A program made the translations under genes and the position numbers. This document shows, one piece after another, positions 44,299 to 52,789 of a stretch of DNA of 64,000 bases. Under the pieces are notes generated by a model that worked only from the letters and a program-made list of their open reading frames with translations, was not told the DNA's origin and searched no databases. The first letter of the stretch is position 1; every line of letters begins with the position of its first letter. This DNA is from Anabaena sp. UHCC 0187 (GTDB lineage Bacteria > Cyanobacteriota > Cyanobacteriia > Cyanobacteriales > Nostocaceae). Where the stretch lies: contig NZ_VILB01000002.1 in NCBI RefSeq assembly GCF_009712035.1, positions 31,551 to 95,550 of the forward strand. The letters run 5' to 3'.

Positions 44299-45777
44299 AT
44301 GTTAAAAACTCAAGAACCACAATTAAATTATCCCAAGCAAGAAATAAAAACATCTGAAAAATGGTGGACTATATTGGGCGTGAGTATTGGTATATTTATT
44401 TTTTCCTTAGATGTTTATATAGTTAATCTAGCTTTACCAATTATGCTGGAATCGCTGCATACTACCTTTGGGAATAGTCAATGGGTGGTATTGAGCTACT
44501 TACTAGCAATATCTATTTTTGTTTTGAGTGCGGCTAAATTAGGCGATATGTGGAGCAAAAAAAAGTTGTACATTATCGGCATGATAGTGTTTACAATTAG
44601 CTCCTTACTATGTGGACTTTCCCCAAATATAGGCTTTTTAATAGCTTTTCGTGCCATTCAAGGAATAGGGGCTGCATTTATATCAGGAATAGGAACAGCA
44701 ATGATTGTAGAGGTTTTCCCAGTAGAAGAACGAGGGCTTGGTTTAGGTATTCGGGCTGGAGTTTTTGGCTTGGGAATGATGTTAGGACCGACAATAGGGG
44801 GGATACTAATTAGTATCGGAGACTGGCCTTTAATTTTCTTTATTAATGTGCCAATTGGGATTCTAGGAATTTTAATTATGGCTTATTTTGTGCCACCTTC
44901 TATTATCAGTGTTGAAAAACAGAAGTTTGATGTTATAGGAACTATAGTTCTCACCGTCATGTTAACCTGCTTTATCTTGGGAATAACATTATTAGAAGAA
45001 CAGAATTATGATTTAAATATTATCCTGTCTTTGCTATTTTTATCTATGATTGCTTTGGGGTTTTTCGTGTTCGTAGAAATGCGGACTTTAAACCCTATTT
45101 TAAACTTGAGAATGTTTAAATCTTTAGATTTAAGCTTAGGTTTAGGATTGCGGTTTATAGGCAACCTCGTGATTGCAGGAGCAATATTTATTCTCCCTTT
45201 CTTTTTTAAATTAGTCAAACAATATCCCACTGATAAAGCTGGTTTTTTATTAGCAATTCCACCAATTATTATTGTCTTAACAGCACCTATGGCTGGGATG
45301 CTTTCTGATAAATTTGGCCCACGAATTATTACTTTAATAGGATTAATATTAATGGCTGTTGGTTGCTTATTAATTAGTACCTTTAACACCGAATTAACTA
45401 TCATTAACTATATGATTGCTATTATCCCCTATGGGTTAGGAATAGGGATGTTTCAATCTCCTAATAATAGCGCCATTATGGGAGCAGCACCACAAGATAG
45501 TTTAGGGGTTGCTTCAGGTTTATTATCTTTATCACGAATATTAGGACAAACTATAGGTGTGCCATTAGTGGGGGCTTTATTTTCATTTGTGACTCTTAAT
45601 AATACCCAATTAACAACAAATATTGATGTCACCAATGCACCAATCAAATCATTAGTTTTAGGTACACAAATTACCTTTGAATTTATTGCTATTCTCTTAC
45701 TTGTTTCTACAGTATTAGCTATTTGTTTATGGTGGTTAGAGGAAAAACAAGTATCAACTTCAAAAGCTTATTTCTGA
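44299..45777 (+). CDS. MFS transporter, DHA2 (14-helix) family
   Basis: The 492-aa permease has fourteen membrane segments and begins with a 30-residue cytosolic arm. Motifs: the DHA2 antiporter pattern LDVYIVNLALP in helix 1, the loop-2/3 sequence GDMWSKKKLYIIG, and VFGLGMMLGPTIGGIL (the antiporter motif C). DHA2 proteins export drugs or toxic compounds by proton antiport; the substrate is not known. ATG start at 44299 after a CTT/CTGACTC repeat. The stop overlaps the convergent gene by 10 bases. Confidence 0.88.
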   Translation: MLKTQEPQLNYPKQEIKTSEKWWTILGVSIGIFIFSLDVYIVNLALPIMLESLHTTFGNSQWVVLSYLLAISIFVLSAAKLGDMWSKKKLYIIGMIVFTISSLLCGLSPNIGFLIAFRAIQGIGAAFISGIGTAMIVEVFPVEERGLGLGIRAGVFGLGMMLGPTIGGILISIGDWPLIFFINVPIGILGILIMAYFVPPSIISVEKQKFDVIGTIVLTVMLTCFILGITLLEEQNYDLNIILSLLFLSMIALGFFVFVEMRTLNPILNLRMFKSLDLSLGLGLRFIGNLVIAGAIFILPFFFKLVKQYPTDKAGFLLAIPPIIIVLTAPMAGMLSDKFGPRIITLIGLILMAVGCLLISTFNTELTIINYMIAIIPYGLGIGMFQSPNNSAIMGAAPQDSLGVASGLLSLSRILGQTIGVPLVGALFSFVTLNNTQLTTNIDVTNAPIKSLVLGTQITFEFIAILLLVSTVLAICLWWLEEKQVSTSKAYF

Positions 45778-46613
45778 TTAAGAATTTCCTCCCGCTGTAA
45801 ATTGATAGTTTCCTGAGATAATTGACATAATTCTGCTAGGGATATTTTTTCTGCATTGTATAATTCTTCAATTTTCTTGGTAGCAGCTTCTAAAATTTCC
45901 TTACCACTTCTAATTTGGATGTTTAATTTATCTTGATTATGATCAAAAATCACAAACAGAGATATATTTCTCTCAATAATTTGTGTAGTCCCTTTCACTT
46001 TAAAATCAGTCACAAATTTTCCTTCTGCGGGAACATGAAGAGGTAAATTACAAGACTGAATAATTTCCTGGATATCTGCAAGTTGTAAACTAGAAATTGG
46101 CGGATTTTTTTGTTCAATATTGACAAAATCTGTTAAATCTGGCTGGTTAATCACAATATCTTCCAATGATTCATATTGAAATGTAATTTTTCCAGCTAAA
46201 TTATCAGTAATCGCATAAATTGACACAGAGTATGGACGCTTAGGTACAGAACCCTGGGCATAGAATAAACTCCCCTCCTCTGTGACAGTAATTTGAGATG
46301 TATCCGCTAGGGTTTGCAAAGATTGTAGATTAGCAATGGTACTTTTAATAAATACAGAATCAAGCCCTAAGATAGATGCTAAATCATTAGCTGTAGGTGG
46401 AGGATTAAACTCCATACCAGCACGAATAATAAATTCTTCTAAGACATTAAATTTGCGAGGTTCTTTAATAGTTAATTCTAAAGAATTTTGAGTCACAGTA
46501 TAGCCAAATTGACGCGCAGCTAAAACTGATAAACCAGAACTTTCAGCTTCAATTTTCTCAACTAGATATTTCAGATTTTCATCAATTGGTTTAACTACAG
46601 AAGTAGGAAACAT
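45768..46613 (-). CDS. Hypothetical partner of the SF1 helicase, 281 aa
   Basis: From the ATG at 46613 this is 281 aa; a GGAGG Shine-Dalgarno precedes that ATG by ten bases, so I reject the open frame extending to 46649. The start codon lies 23 bases inside the helicase gene's 3' end, so the two are translationally coupled. Residues 60-105 (FIIRAGMEFNPPPTANDLASILGLD...) look like a winged-helix or HTH module; the rest is mixed with a C-terminal helical stretch (KKIEELYNAEKISLAELC). No named family is evident. Function probably depends on the helicase. Confidence 0.7.
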   Translation of the reverse strand: MFPTSVVKPIDENLKYLVEKIEAESSGLSVLAARQFGYTVTQNSLELTIKEPRKFNVLEEFIIRAGMEFNPPPTANDLASILGLDSVFIKSTIANLQSLQTLADTSQITVTEEGSLFYAQGSVPKRPYSVSIYAITDNLAGKITFQYESLEDIVINQPDLTDFVNIEQKNPPISSLQLADIQEIIQSCNLPLHVPAEGKFVTDFKVKGTTQIIERNISLFVIFDHNQDKLNIQIRSGKEILEAATKKIEELYNAEKISLAELCQLSQETINLQREEILNQK

Positions 46614-49600
46614 CAATAAAACCTCCATGATGATTAACAGTGTTAGCAACTTCAGAATACATATTACCTACTGTACCGGGTTTAGTTGTAAATAAATCAT
46701 GACAACCGACAATTACCAATAATTCTTGAGCGCGGGAAAAAGCCACATTCACCCGTTCTGGTTTATTAGCAAATCCCACATCTCCTTGCTGATTATTCCG
46801 CACCATACTGACAATTACCACAGGTCTTTCCATACCTTGAAATCTATCCACTGTACCCGTTCTAATTTGTAAAGAAGGGAAAAGTTCAGATTGCAAACGT
46901 TCATCAATTTTTCTTAATTGAGCGCCATAAAATGTAATAACAGCTATTTCTTTTTTCGGTTCTCCATTGGCAACTTTATGCACCCAAACTTGCTCAAATT
47001 GTTGACAGATACTTTCAATCACATCAATTTCTTTAGTATTAAAAAATGAAGTTCCATTGCGTTCTTCTTGAAATTCATTTTCTCTGGGCATTTTTACCCA
47101 ACATAGATGATTGTAAGGTTGAATAATTTCCCCTGCTAAATTATGAGCGCGTTTTGTATCAGGTTCTAAAATCCCACATTCCAATTTACCATGATAAAAT
47201 TGATTAATTGCGCCCATAATCATCGGGTGCATTCGATATTGAGTATTCAGCATTTTTTTAATGCTTTTATCAGCGGTTTCAAACTGACTTTTAAATAATG
47301 ATTCTTCTAAAAATTGTAATTCTTCCCTAGTATTCCCCATTGTTTTCGCAACTTCTTCCACAGTGCTAGTATCAAGCATAGGTGGTAATTGCCGATGATC
47401 TCCTACCATGACTAATTTTTTACCTTTCAAAGCCGGAATTAGCAGTTCTGGGGGGGTGCATTTACTAACTTCATCAATAATCACAACATCAAAAGATTGA
47501 AATTCTTCCGAGAAATTATAATTTGCAGCTTGAACACAAGTAATACCGACAACGTTAGCATTATCTAAATAAATTCCCCTTAAATCTTTGCTATCTTGTT
47601 CTGAAGGTTGACGGAGTTTTGCTACCCAATCTTGAACGAAATTCTGATATTTGTGCAGATAATTTTCTTCACTTTTTAGCTGTCGTTTCCATGACTTGAA
47701 TTTATTTTGAATATTGCATAAAGATCCTAAATTTAATAAATCATCATTAGATAATTCTGGTTTTAATTTATCTGGGATTGTTTGCCAAATTGAGTGCCAC
47801 CAATTCCGTTCGCTAATTAAACTATCTGCCAACTGTAATTGTAATTGCTGTTCTAAATCAGATATTTTTATGTGTAATTCTGCAAGTTCTTGTTGATAAA
47901 TATCAGCTTCTGCTTGCAAATTTGTGAACTCTTGATTGAAAGAGTCTTTAATTGTTTCTAAAACAGTAAAAGGTGCTAGTGATGAAATTAGAGGTTCTAT
48001 TTCATGAATACGATTTTCCCAAAACTTAACTTGTTGGGAAAATTCCTGGGGTTGTTCCCACATATTTGCTTGTCTAGTCAGATATTTTTCTACTAAAATC
48101 TGTAATGGTAGCGGGATATTTTGCTGTTTATGAAGTGCTTGTAAGTTATTGATAACTTCTGCAAGTTTTAAATTAGCAGCTTCTTTACTTTTCTTTAACT
48201 GAGATTTAGCTTCAGATATTTGTTCTGAAGAAATTTCATTTTCTGGAAGTTCTTGAAATTGCTGTTGCAAAATTTCTAATTGTTGTTCAGCTTCAGTTTT
48301 AACTCTTAAAACACATTGACGAGCATGAACTAAGATAATATCTAGTAATTCTTGGGTAATGCGGGTAAGAGTAGCTTCAATATTATTCCATTCAAAGGAC
48401 TTACCATAGATTTTTTCCAATCTAATTAAAAAGACTTGAGTATTTTCAACTAGCAATTTTCGCTGTTTAGGGTGGAGGAGTTGATAATTTTGGAGTTTTT
48501 GATAGGTTGTTTGCCATTGAATTTGATCGGGTTTTGATAATACTATAGGAATTTGACTAAAACTTTGTTGTAGAAAATAACTAAAATCATGTTTTTTGCC
48601 TTTTCTATCAGTAAAGTCACCTGCTATTTCATAAGAGATGGCTTTTGTTAATACTCCCCAATCTGGTAAACTGATTTGATAATTTTTAGGAACAATAGAT
48701 AATTTTAATGTCTTAGCAAACATCAATAAACCTAATGGTAAATCTACCATATTTTCTGTTAATGGTAAATTAGATTGTTGACATTCTTTTAAGACTTGAT
48801 ACAAGTTATTGGAAGCTGTAGATTTCCATTCAACGACGGCTTCAATAATATAATCAATTTCCCGTTTGCGATTTTCCCAAATTTGGATTGTTGGCTGTAA
48901 ATCGTTGTGGTTATGACAATTTTGATGATCTGTTTCTAATTTCTCCAAAGATACAGAATGCTGTTGGAAAATATAAACTAATTTTGCTACTTCTGCAATA
49001 GCTAAACCGACATCATTAGCATCCTTGAATCCCGGTTTAAATTCAGAAATATGAGTTGTGATATTTTCCTGTAACCAAACAGCTAACCCAAATGCACCAA
49101 ACCCCGGACGAGTAAAACCAAGTTCCTCAATACATTTGATAGCTTGACGCACATTTTCTCGAAAATTCGCTACTTCTTGGTTATTTTCTGTATAAGGTTT
49201 AATTTGTGATAAAAAACCTTTAATTTCTGAAGATTCCCAATCTATATTTGTGGCATTTTTCAGAATATTTTCTAATCCAGTAATTAAGGATTCAATTTCA
49301 TTTTTATTGACTAAAGTTTGATGATACTCAATTTTTTGCTTTTGATGAGATACTTCTAAATTTTCTTTTTCGGCTTTGAGTTCATTCTGTTGCTGATTTA
49401 CTGCTTCTTCTGCAATAAAATAGTCTGTAAATCGTGTTGATAATGGTAATAATTCATTGATAATTCTGATATTTTCGTGACGTTGACTGAGATTATTTTC
49501 ACAATCAGTAGCGGTATTTTGTAGCCATGTACCAATTACTTGATCTTCTAAAAATGGCTGTCCTTCCTCTCCTACTTTCTCGGCTCGTCCCTTTCTAATA

Positions 49601-50895
49601 GCGCGAATAACGGGATTGTGAACTAAGCGACTGAGGGCGTTATCAACTGCTAAATTGGCTTGTGAGGTAATTAATGTCCGTCCTCCGCGCAAAGCTACTT
49701 GATAGCAAATTTCGGCAATTACGGTAGTTTTTCCTGTACCTGGTGGCCCTTGAATCAGCACTAAATCCTCTGCGGAAAGTACCTTTTCAACTGCGGCTTT
49801 TTGTCCAGCATTAGCAGAAGATAATAATAAATCTTTTGAGTTTAGTTTAATCCTTTTTATAATCGGTCTGGCTTGGGAAGCGTCAAATAGAAAATTACCC
49901 AAATAGGGATTTTGAGTGCGTCCTTGTTTTAATTGTTCTAAGGCTTTTTCTTTCCGTTCGATTTGTTTGATGTCTCCAGCAGCATCAAAAAATAAGTACC
50001 CATTATTGGGAAGTTGATAATTACCTTTGGCTATATATTCGATGATTTCCCGTTCTAATCGAACATGAATGAAATTATGTTTTTGATCAATTTTTTCAAT
50101 AGTTCCTAATTGACGACTGTTGCGACGATTTCTATCTGTGGGTACGGAATCTAAAAATTTAACTTCTTGATTTTTAGCTTTTTTTACCCGTTCCCAAAAG
50201 TTATCTACACCTAAAATATTTTCTTCAGAACCGTTAAGAGTAGCTGAATTAACTTTAACTTCTAAAGCGATTTGTCGAGAACTTGAGCCATTATTAGAAA
50301 TTCGGAAGGATACACAAAATTGTCGAGATTTTGCAATGCGTTCTTCAACTTTTAAAAAAGCTTTCCAGGCTTTAAGTTGATCTTCTGTGGGGATATGATT
50401 TCCACAAATTGGCATATTTTTGATTTTTGCCAATAATGGTTTGGGAATATCCAGACGATGTTGATGATTGGGACTTAGCCGCAACCAATAGGGTAAAGAA
50501 TAACCGTCAATATTTCCCCGTGATTCTTGTAGTAAATAAGCGGATAAAATTTTAAATCCCCCATATCCATCTTGACGAATAGCAGCTTTAAATCCTAAAG
50601 TTTTTCCTAGTTTTTTGAGTTTTTTTGGTAATTGAAAGTTTTCTTGATCTGTGGCTATTGTTAGTTCCCAAATTTCTTCTCCTGGTTCTTTTCCTGTTCC
50701 TTGACGACGAATATAAAATAAGCCGGGTTGTTTACCAACTAAATCAAATAATAATTCATTGGCGCGTTCTCGCCGTTCTCGAAAGTCAGGATATAATTGT
50801 AGAGATGATTGACCTTCAAAATGGCGAACTAAATTATCAACGGCTGAACCGATGAATGTATAACCGCAATCTTCTATCTTTGTTTTATTATTCAT
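46591..50895 (-). CDS. Large superfamily 1 (UPF1/DNA2-like) helicase, 1434 aa
   Basis: This giant protein has the SF1B helicase core: Walker A GPPGTGKTT (about 384-392), VIIDEVSKCTPPELL (motif II, ~1139), GDHRQLPPML (motif III), the YRMHPMI motif IV and DRFQGMERPVVIVSM / NVAFSRAQ (V, VI). Between motifs I and II lies a ~740-residue insertion of coiled-coil-like helices rich in Gln and Glu. The N-terminal 370 residues are a separate region. Related large SF1 helicases occur in nucleic-acid repair and in defence islands; the role here is unknown. ATG start at 50895. It is cotranscribed with the partner gene. Confidence 0.8.
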   Translation of the reverse strand: MNNKTKIEDCGYTFIGSAVDNLVRHFEGQSSLQLYPDFRERRERANELLFDLVGKQPGLFYIRRQGTGKEPGEEIWELTIATDQENFQLPKKLKKLGKTLGFKAAIRQDGYGGFKILSAYLLQESRGNIDGYSLPYWLRLSPNHQHRLDIPKPLLAKIKNMPICGNHIPTEDQLKAWKAFLKVEERIAKSRQFCVSFRISNNGSSSRQIALEVKVNSATLNGSEENILGVDNFWERVKKAKNQEVKFLDSVPTDRNRRNSRQLGTIEKIDQKHNFIHVRLEREIIEYIAKGNYQLPNNGYLFFDAAGDIKQIERKEKALEQLKQGRTQNPYLGNFLFDASQARPIIKRIKLNSKDLLLSSANAGQKAAVEKVLSAEDLVLIQGPPGTGKTTVIAEICYQVALRGGRTLITSQANLAVDNALSRLVHNPVIRAIRKGRAEKVGEEGQPFLEDQVIGTWLQNTATDCENNLSQRHENIRIINELLPLSTRFTDYFIAEEAVNQQQNELKAEKENLEVSHQKQKIEYHQTLVNKNEIESLITGLENILKNATNIDWESSEIKGFLSQIKPYTENNQEVANFRENVRQAIKCIEELGFTRPGFGAFGLAVWLQENITTHISEFKPGFKDANDVGLAIAEVAKLVYIFQQHSVSLEKLETDHQNCHNHNDLQPTIQIWENRKREIDYIIEAVVEWKSTASNNLYQVLKECQQSNLPLTENMVDLPLGLLMFAKTLKLSIVPKNYQISLPDWGVLTKAISYEIAGDFTDRKGKKHDFSYFLQQSFSQIPIVLSKPDQIQWQTTYQKLQNYQLLHPKQRKLLVENTQVFLIRLEKIYGKSFEWNNIEATLTRITQELLDIILVHARQCVLRVKTEAEQQLEILQQQFQELPENEISSEQISEAKSQLKKSKEAANLKLAEVINNLQALHKQQNIPLPLQILVEKYLTRQANMWEQPQEFSQQVKFWENRIHEIEPLISSLAPFTVLETIKDSFNQEFTNLQAEADIYQQELAELHIKISDLEQQLQLQLADSLISERNWWHSIWQTIPDKLKPELSNDDLLNLGSLCNIQNKFKSWKRQLKSEENYLHKYQNFVQDWVAKLRQPSEQDSKDLRGIYLDNANVVGITCVQAANYNFSEEFQSFDVVIIDEVSKCTPPELLIPALKGKKLVMVGDHRQLPPMLDTSTVEEVAKTMGNTREELQFLEESLFKSQFETADKSIKKMLNTQYRMHPMIMGAINQFYHGKLECGILEPDTKRAHNLAGEIIQPYNHLCWVKMPRENEFQEERNGTSFFNTKEIDVIESICQQFEQVWVHKVANGEPKKEIAVITFYGAQLRKIDERLQSELFPSLQIRTGTVDRFQGMERPVVIVSMVRNNQQGDVGFANKPERVNVAFSRAQELLVIVGCHDLFTTKPGTVGNMYSEVANTVNHHGGFIDVSYFCS

Positions 50896-51254
50896 AGTTT
50901 TGGTAAAAATATCAGTAATAAATAATTTAATATTTAGGGTTTGCTGAAAAAGTCTTTTCGTGAGGGCTAGGAGTCAGGAGTCAGGAGTCAGGAGGAAGAA
51001 TTAGAAGGAGGTAAGAATAGTCTTAAATTTAAGAAAGTGATAGGTAAATGAACGGTTTCAACGCTTATTCCTTGCACATTATTCACCTTTACCAAGCATG
51101 AAACTCTTATATATATCTAGGTTTTCAGTTTATATGGCTTACGCCACGCTACGCTATCAGCAAGCCCTATTTAAAAATAAATTTGAAATTGTCGCTAATA
51201 GATATCAGGTGTTGGGTTGCGTTCCTTAACCCAACCTACACCTAATAGCTGATA
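50896..51254. other. Intergenic region with repeats, upstream of SF1 helicase
   Basis: The 359 bases include a GAGTCAG heptamer run (50968-50996), a small dispersed repeat copy (51133-51160) and the GTTGGGTT hairpin (51211-51235). No gene. Confidence 0.6.
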
Positions 51255-51578
51255 TTAAGAAGCTAGTGCTACTTCTACCTTTTGTTGTAATTCACCTTTG
51301 TTGTACATTTCAATCAAAATATCAGAACCGCCCAGGAATTCACCACTAAGGTATACTTGGGGAATTGTTGGCCAGTTGGAATATTCTTTGATGCCTTGAC
51401 GAATTTCTTGATCTGCAAGTACGTCCAGGGTTTCAAAGGGAACTCCCAAGGTATTAAGAATTTGGACAACGTTATTAGAGAAACCACATTGGGGCATTAA
51501 TTTATTGCCCTTCATGAAAACCATAATTTTGTTTTCTTTTACCAAGTTATCAATTTTTTCTTTGGTTTCTGGGGTCAT
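51255..51578 (-). CDS. grxD: Monothiol glutaredoxin
   Basis: The 107-aa CGFS-type glutaredoxin (Grx4/GrxD class) has the active site CGFS at residues 31-34 (MPQCGFSNNV), plus the TIPQVYLSGEFLGG block near residue 72-85 that binds glutathione. CGFS glutaredoxins bind [2Fe-2S] clusters, handle iron-sulfur cluster transfer and act with BolA proteins. The bolA gene is 87 bases upstream on the same strand, supporting that partnership. ATG start at 51578. Full length for the family. Confidence 0.95.
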   Translation of the reverse strand: MTPETKEKIDNLVKENKIMVFMKGNKLMPQCGFSNNVVQILNTLGVPFETLDVLADQEIRQGIKEYSNWPTIPQVYLSGEFLGGSDILIEMYNKGELQQKVEVALAS

Positions 51579-51665
51579 GATTAGTTATTTCCTTTGTTAC
51601 TGAAAGTCAATATGTTGATACAAGTTTAGATTTTGTCTTGTCAATGCAAAATCCTCAATCTTAAA

Positions 51666-51917
51666 TTAGTTTGTTGCTTGCCAAGCTTCGGGAGTGTAGG
51701 TTTTAAGAGCTAAAGCATGAATAGCTTCGCTGGATATAGCTTGTTGCAATGCGCCATAAACTAATTGGTGTTGTTGCACCATTCCTTTATCTGCAAACTG
51801 CGATGAAACTACTGTTACCTGATAGTGATCACCACCACCTGTCAAGTCTTGTACTTGCACTTGGGCATCCGGCATTTGTGCCTTGATCATTGTCTCTACC
51901 TGTTGCGGACTTATCAT
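51666..51917 (-). CDS. BolA family protein
   Basis: This 83-aa protein has the BolA fold: a short N-terminal helix ([14 protein letters not shown]), beta strands [20 protein letters not shown] and a C-terminal helix ([24 protein letters not shown]). Key His residues for cluster binding with glutaredoxin are present (GGDHY and HALAL). The C-terminal [11 protein letters not shown]-type end is typical. It is upstream of grxD on the same strand, so the pair likely forms a [2Fe-2S] heterocomplex for iron-sulfur or iron-status signalling. ATG start at 51917. Confidence 0.93.
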   Translation of the reverse strand: MISPQQVETMIKAQMPDAQVQVQDLTGGGDHYQVTVVSSQFADKGMVQQHQLVYGALQQAISSEAIHALALKTYTPEAWQATN

Positions 51918-51995
51918 CGCAATTCCTGAAAAAACTTACTTCTCTATTATTAACAGATATGTAGCAGTTGCCTGTTGGTTGTGACCATTTGTCGA

Positions 51996-52571
51996 TTATT
52001 TCTTACCTTGACGGGGAAATGGTACATCCACAAAACCTAGTTCAAATAATTGTTGATAAGCTTTTGTGCCTAATTCTCTGGTGGGATTTTGACTTTTAAT
52101 AATTTGTACCAGCAGCGGTACGGCTAATTCTGGCTGGTTTTGCGCTCGATATACTAAGGCTAACTGATAGGTAGCTTCATCTCGTTTTTGGGCAGTTGCT
52201 AGAGCATTTTTGCGGTGAGAATCGGAAGCACGAATATCAATGCCCGCAAAACTAGAGTTTAGGTCTTGATAAAAGCCTGACAACTGATTATAAACCTGAC
52301 GGGCTTCTTGGAGTTTTTTGGCGGCTAGGGGGTAGTTTTGACTAGCAACTGCTTGGGCTGAATCTTTCATCAAGCGATCGCCTCCCTCCATACTTAAGAT
52401 ATTATTACTTTGTCCCGTAGGGCTAAGGGTATTAATCTTTTCCGTATCAATGGGTTTTGCTTGGCTTGTAGGGTTAGATGAATTTGTACCCTGAGCATGG
52501 ACGGGTGATAACATCATTAAAAATGATATTATTGATAAGGACGTGAAGCGAATTAAGGGAGCAGCACTCAT
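51996..52571 (-). CDS. Secreted TPR-like protein, 191 aa
   Basis: An N-terminal signal peptide (about residues 1-27, ending PVHAQG with a signal-peptidase-like AxA) indicates export. The mature part has a Ser/Thr/Gln-rich segment (to about 60) and a helical region (75-185) with AVASQNYPLAAKKLQEARQ and ATYQLALVYRAQNQPELAVPLL, a degenerate TPR pattern. No named family is recognised. It is about 80 bases upstream of bolA on the same strand. Upstream of it, a 218-base gap separates it from the divergent subtilase gene. Confidence 0.65.
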   Translation of the reverse strand: MSAAPLIRFTSLSIISFLMMLSPVHAQGTNSSNPTSQAKPIDTEKINTLSPTGQSNNILSMEGGDRLMKDSAQAVASQNYPLAAKKLQEARQVYNQLSGFYQDLNSSFAGIDIRASDSHRKNALATAQKRDEATYQLALVYRAQNQPELAVPLLVQIIKSQNPTRELGTKAYQQLFELGFVDVPFPRQGKK

Positions 52572-52789
52572 AAGACCTCGCGGTAAGTGGGAAACTTCGT
52601 GTATATTAACTCTCTTTGTACCGGAGATAAAGTCAAGCCACTTGATAAGTTTCTATAATTTAGACTAAAGATTGTCTGAATCAAGTTCCCGTTTGCGGGA
52701 ACAGGTAACAGGTGATAGATCACTAATTACCAATTATCAGTTTAAACTAGAAACTGCATAACTGCGGTTATTAAAATCATACTTAAATT

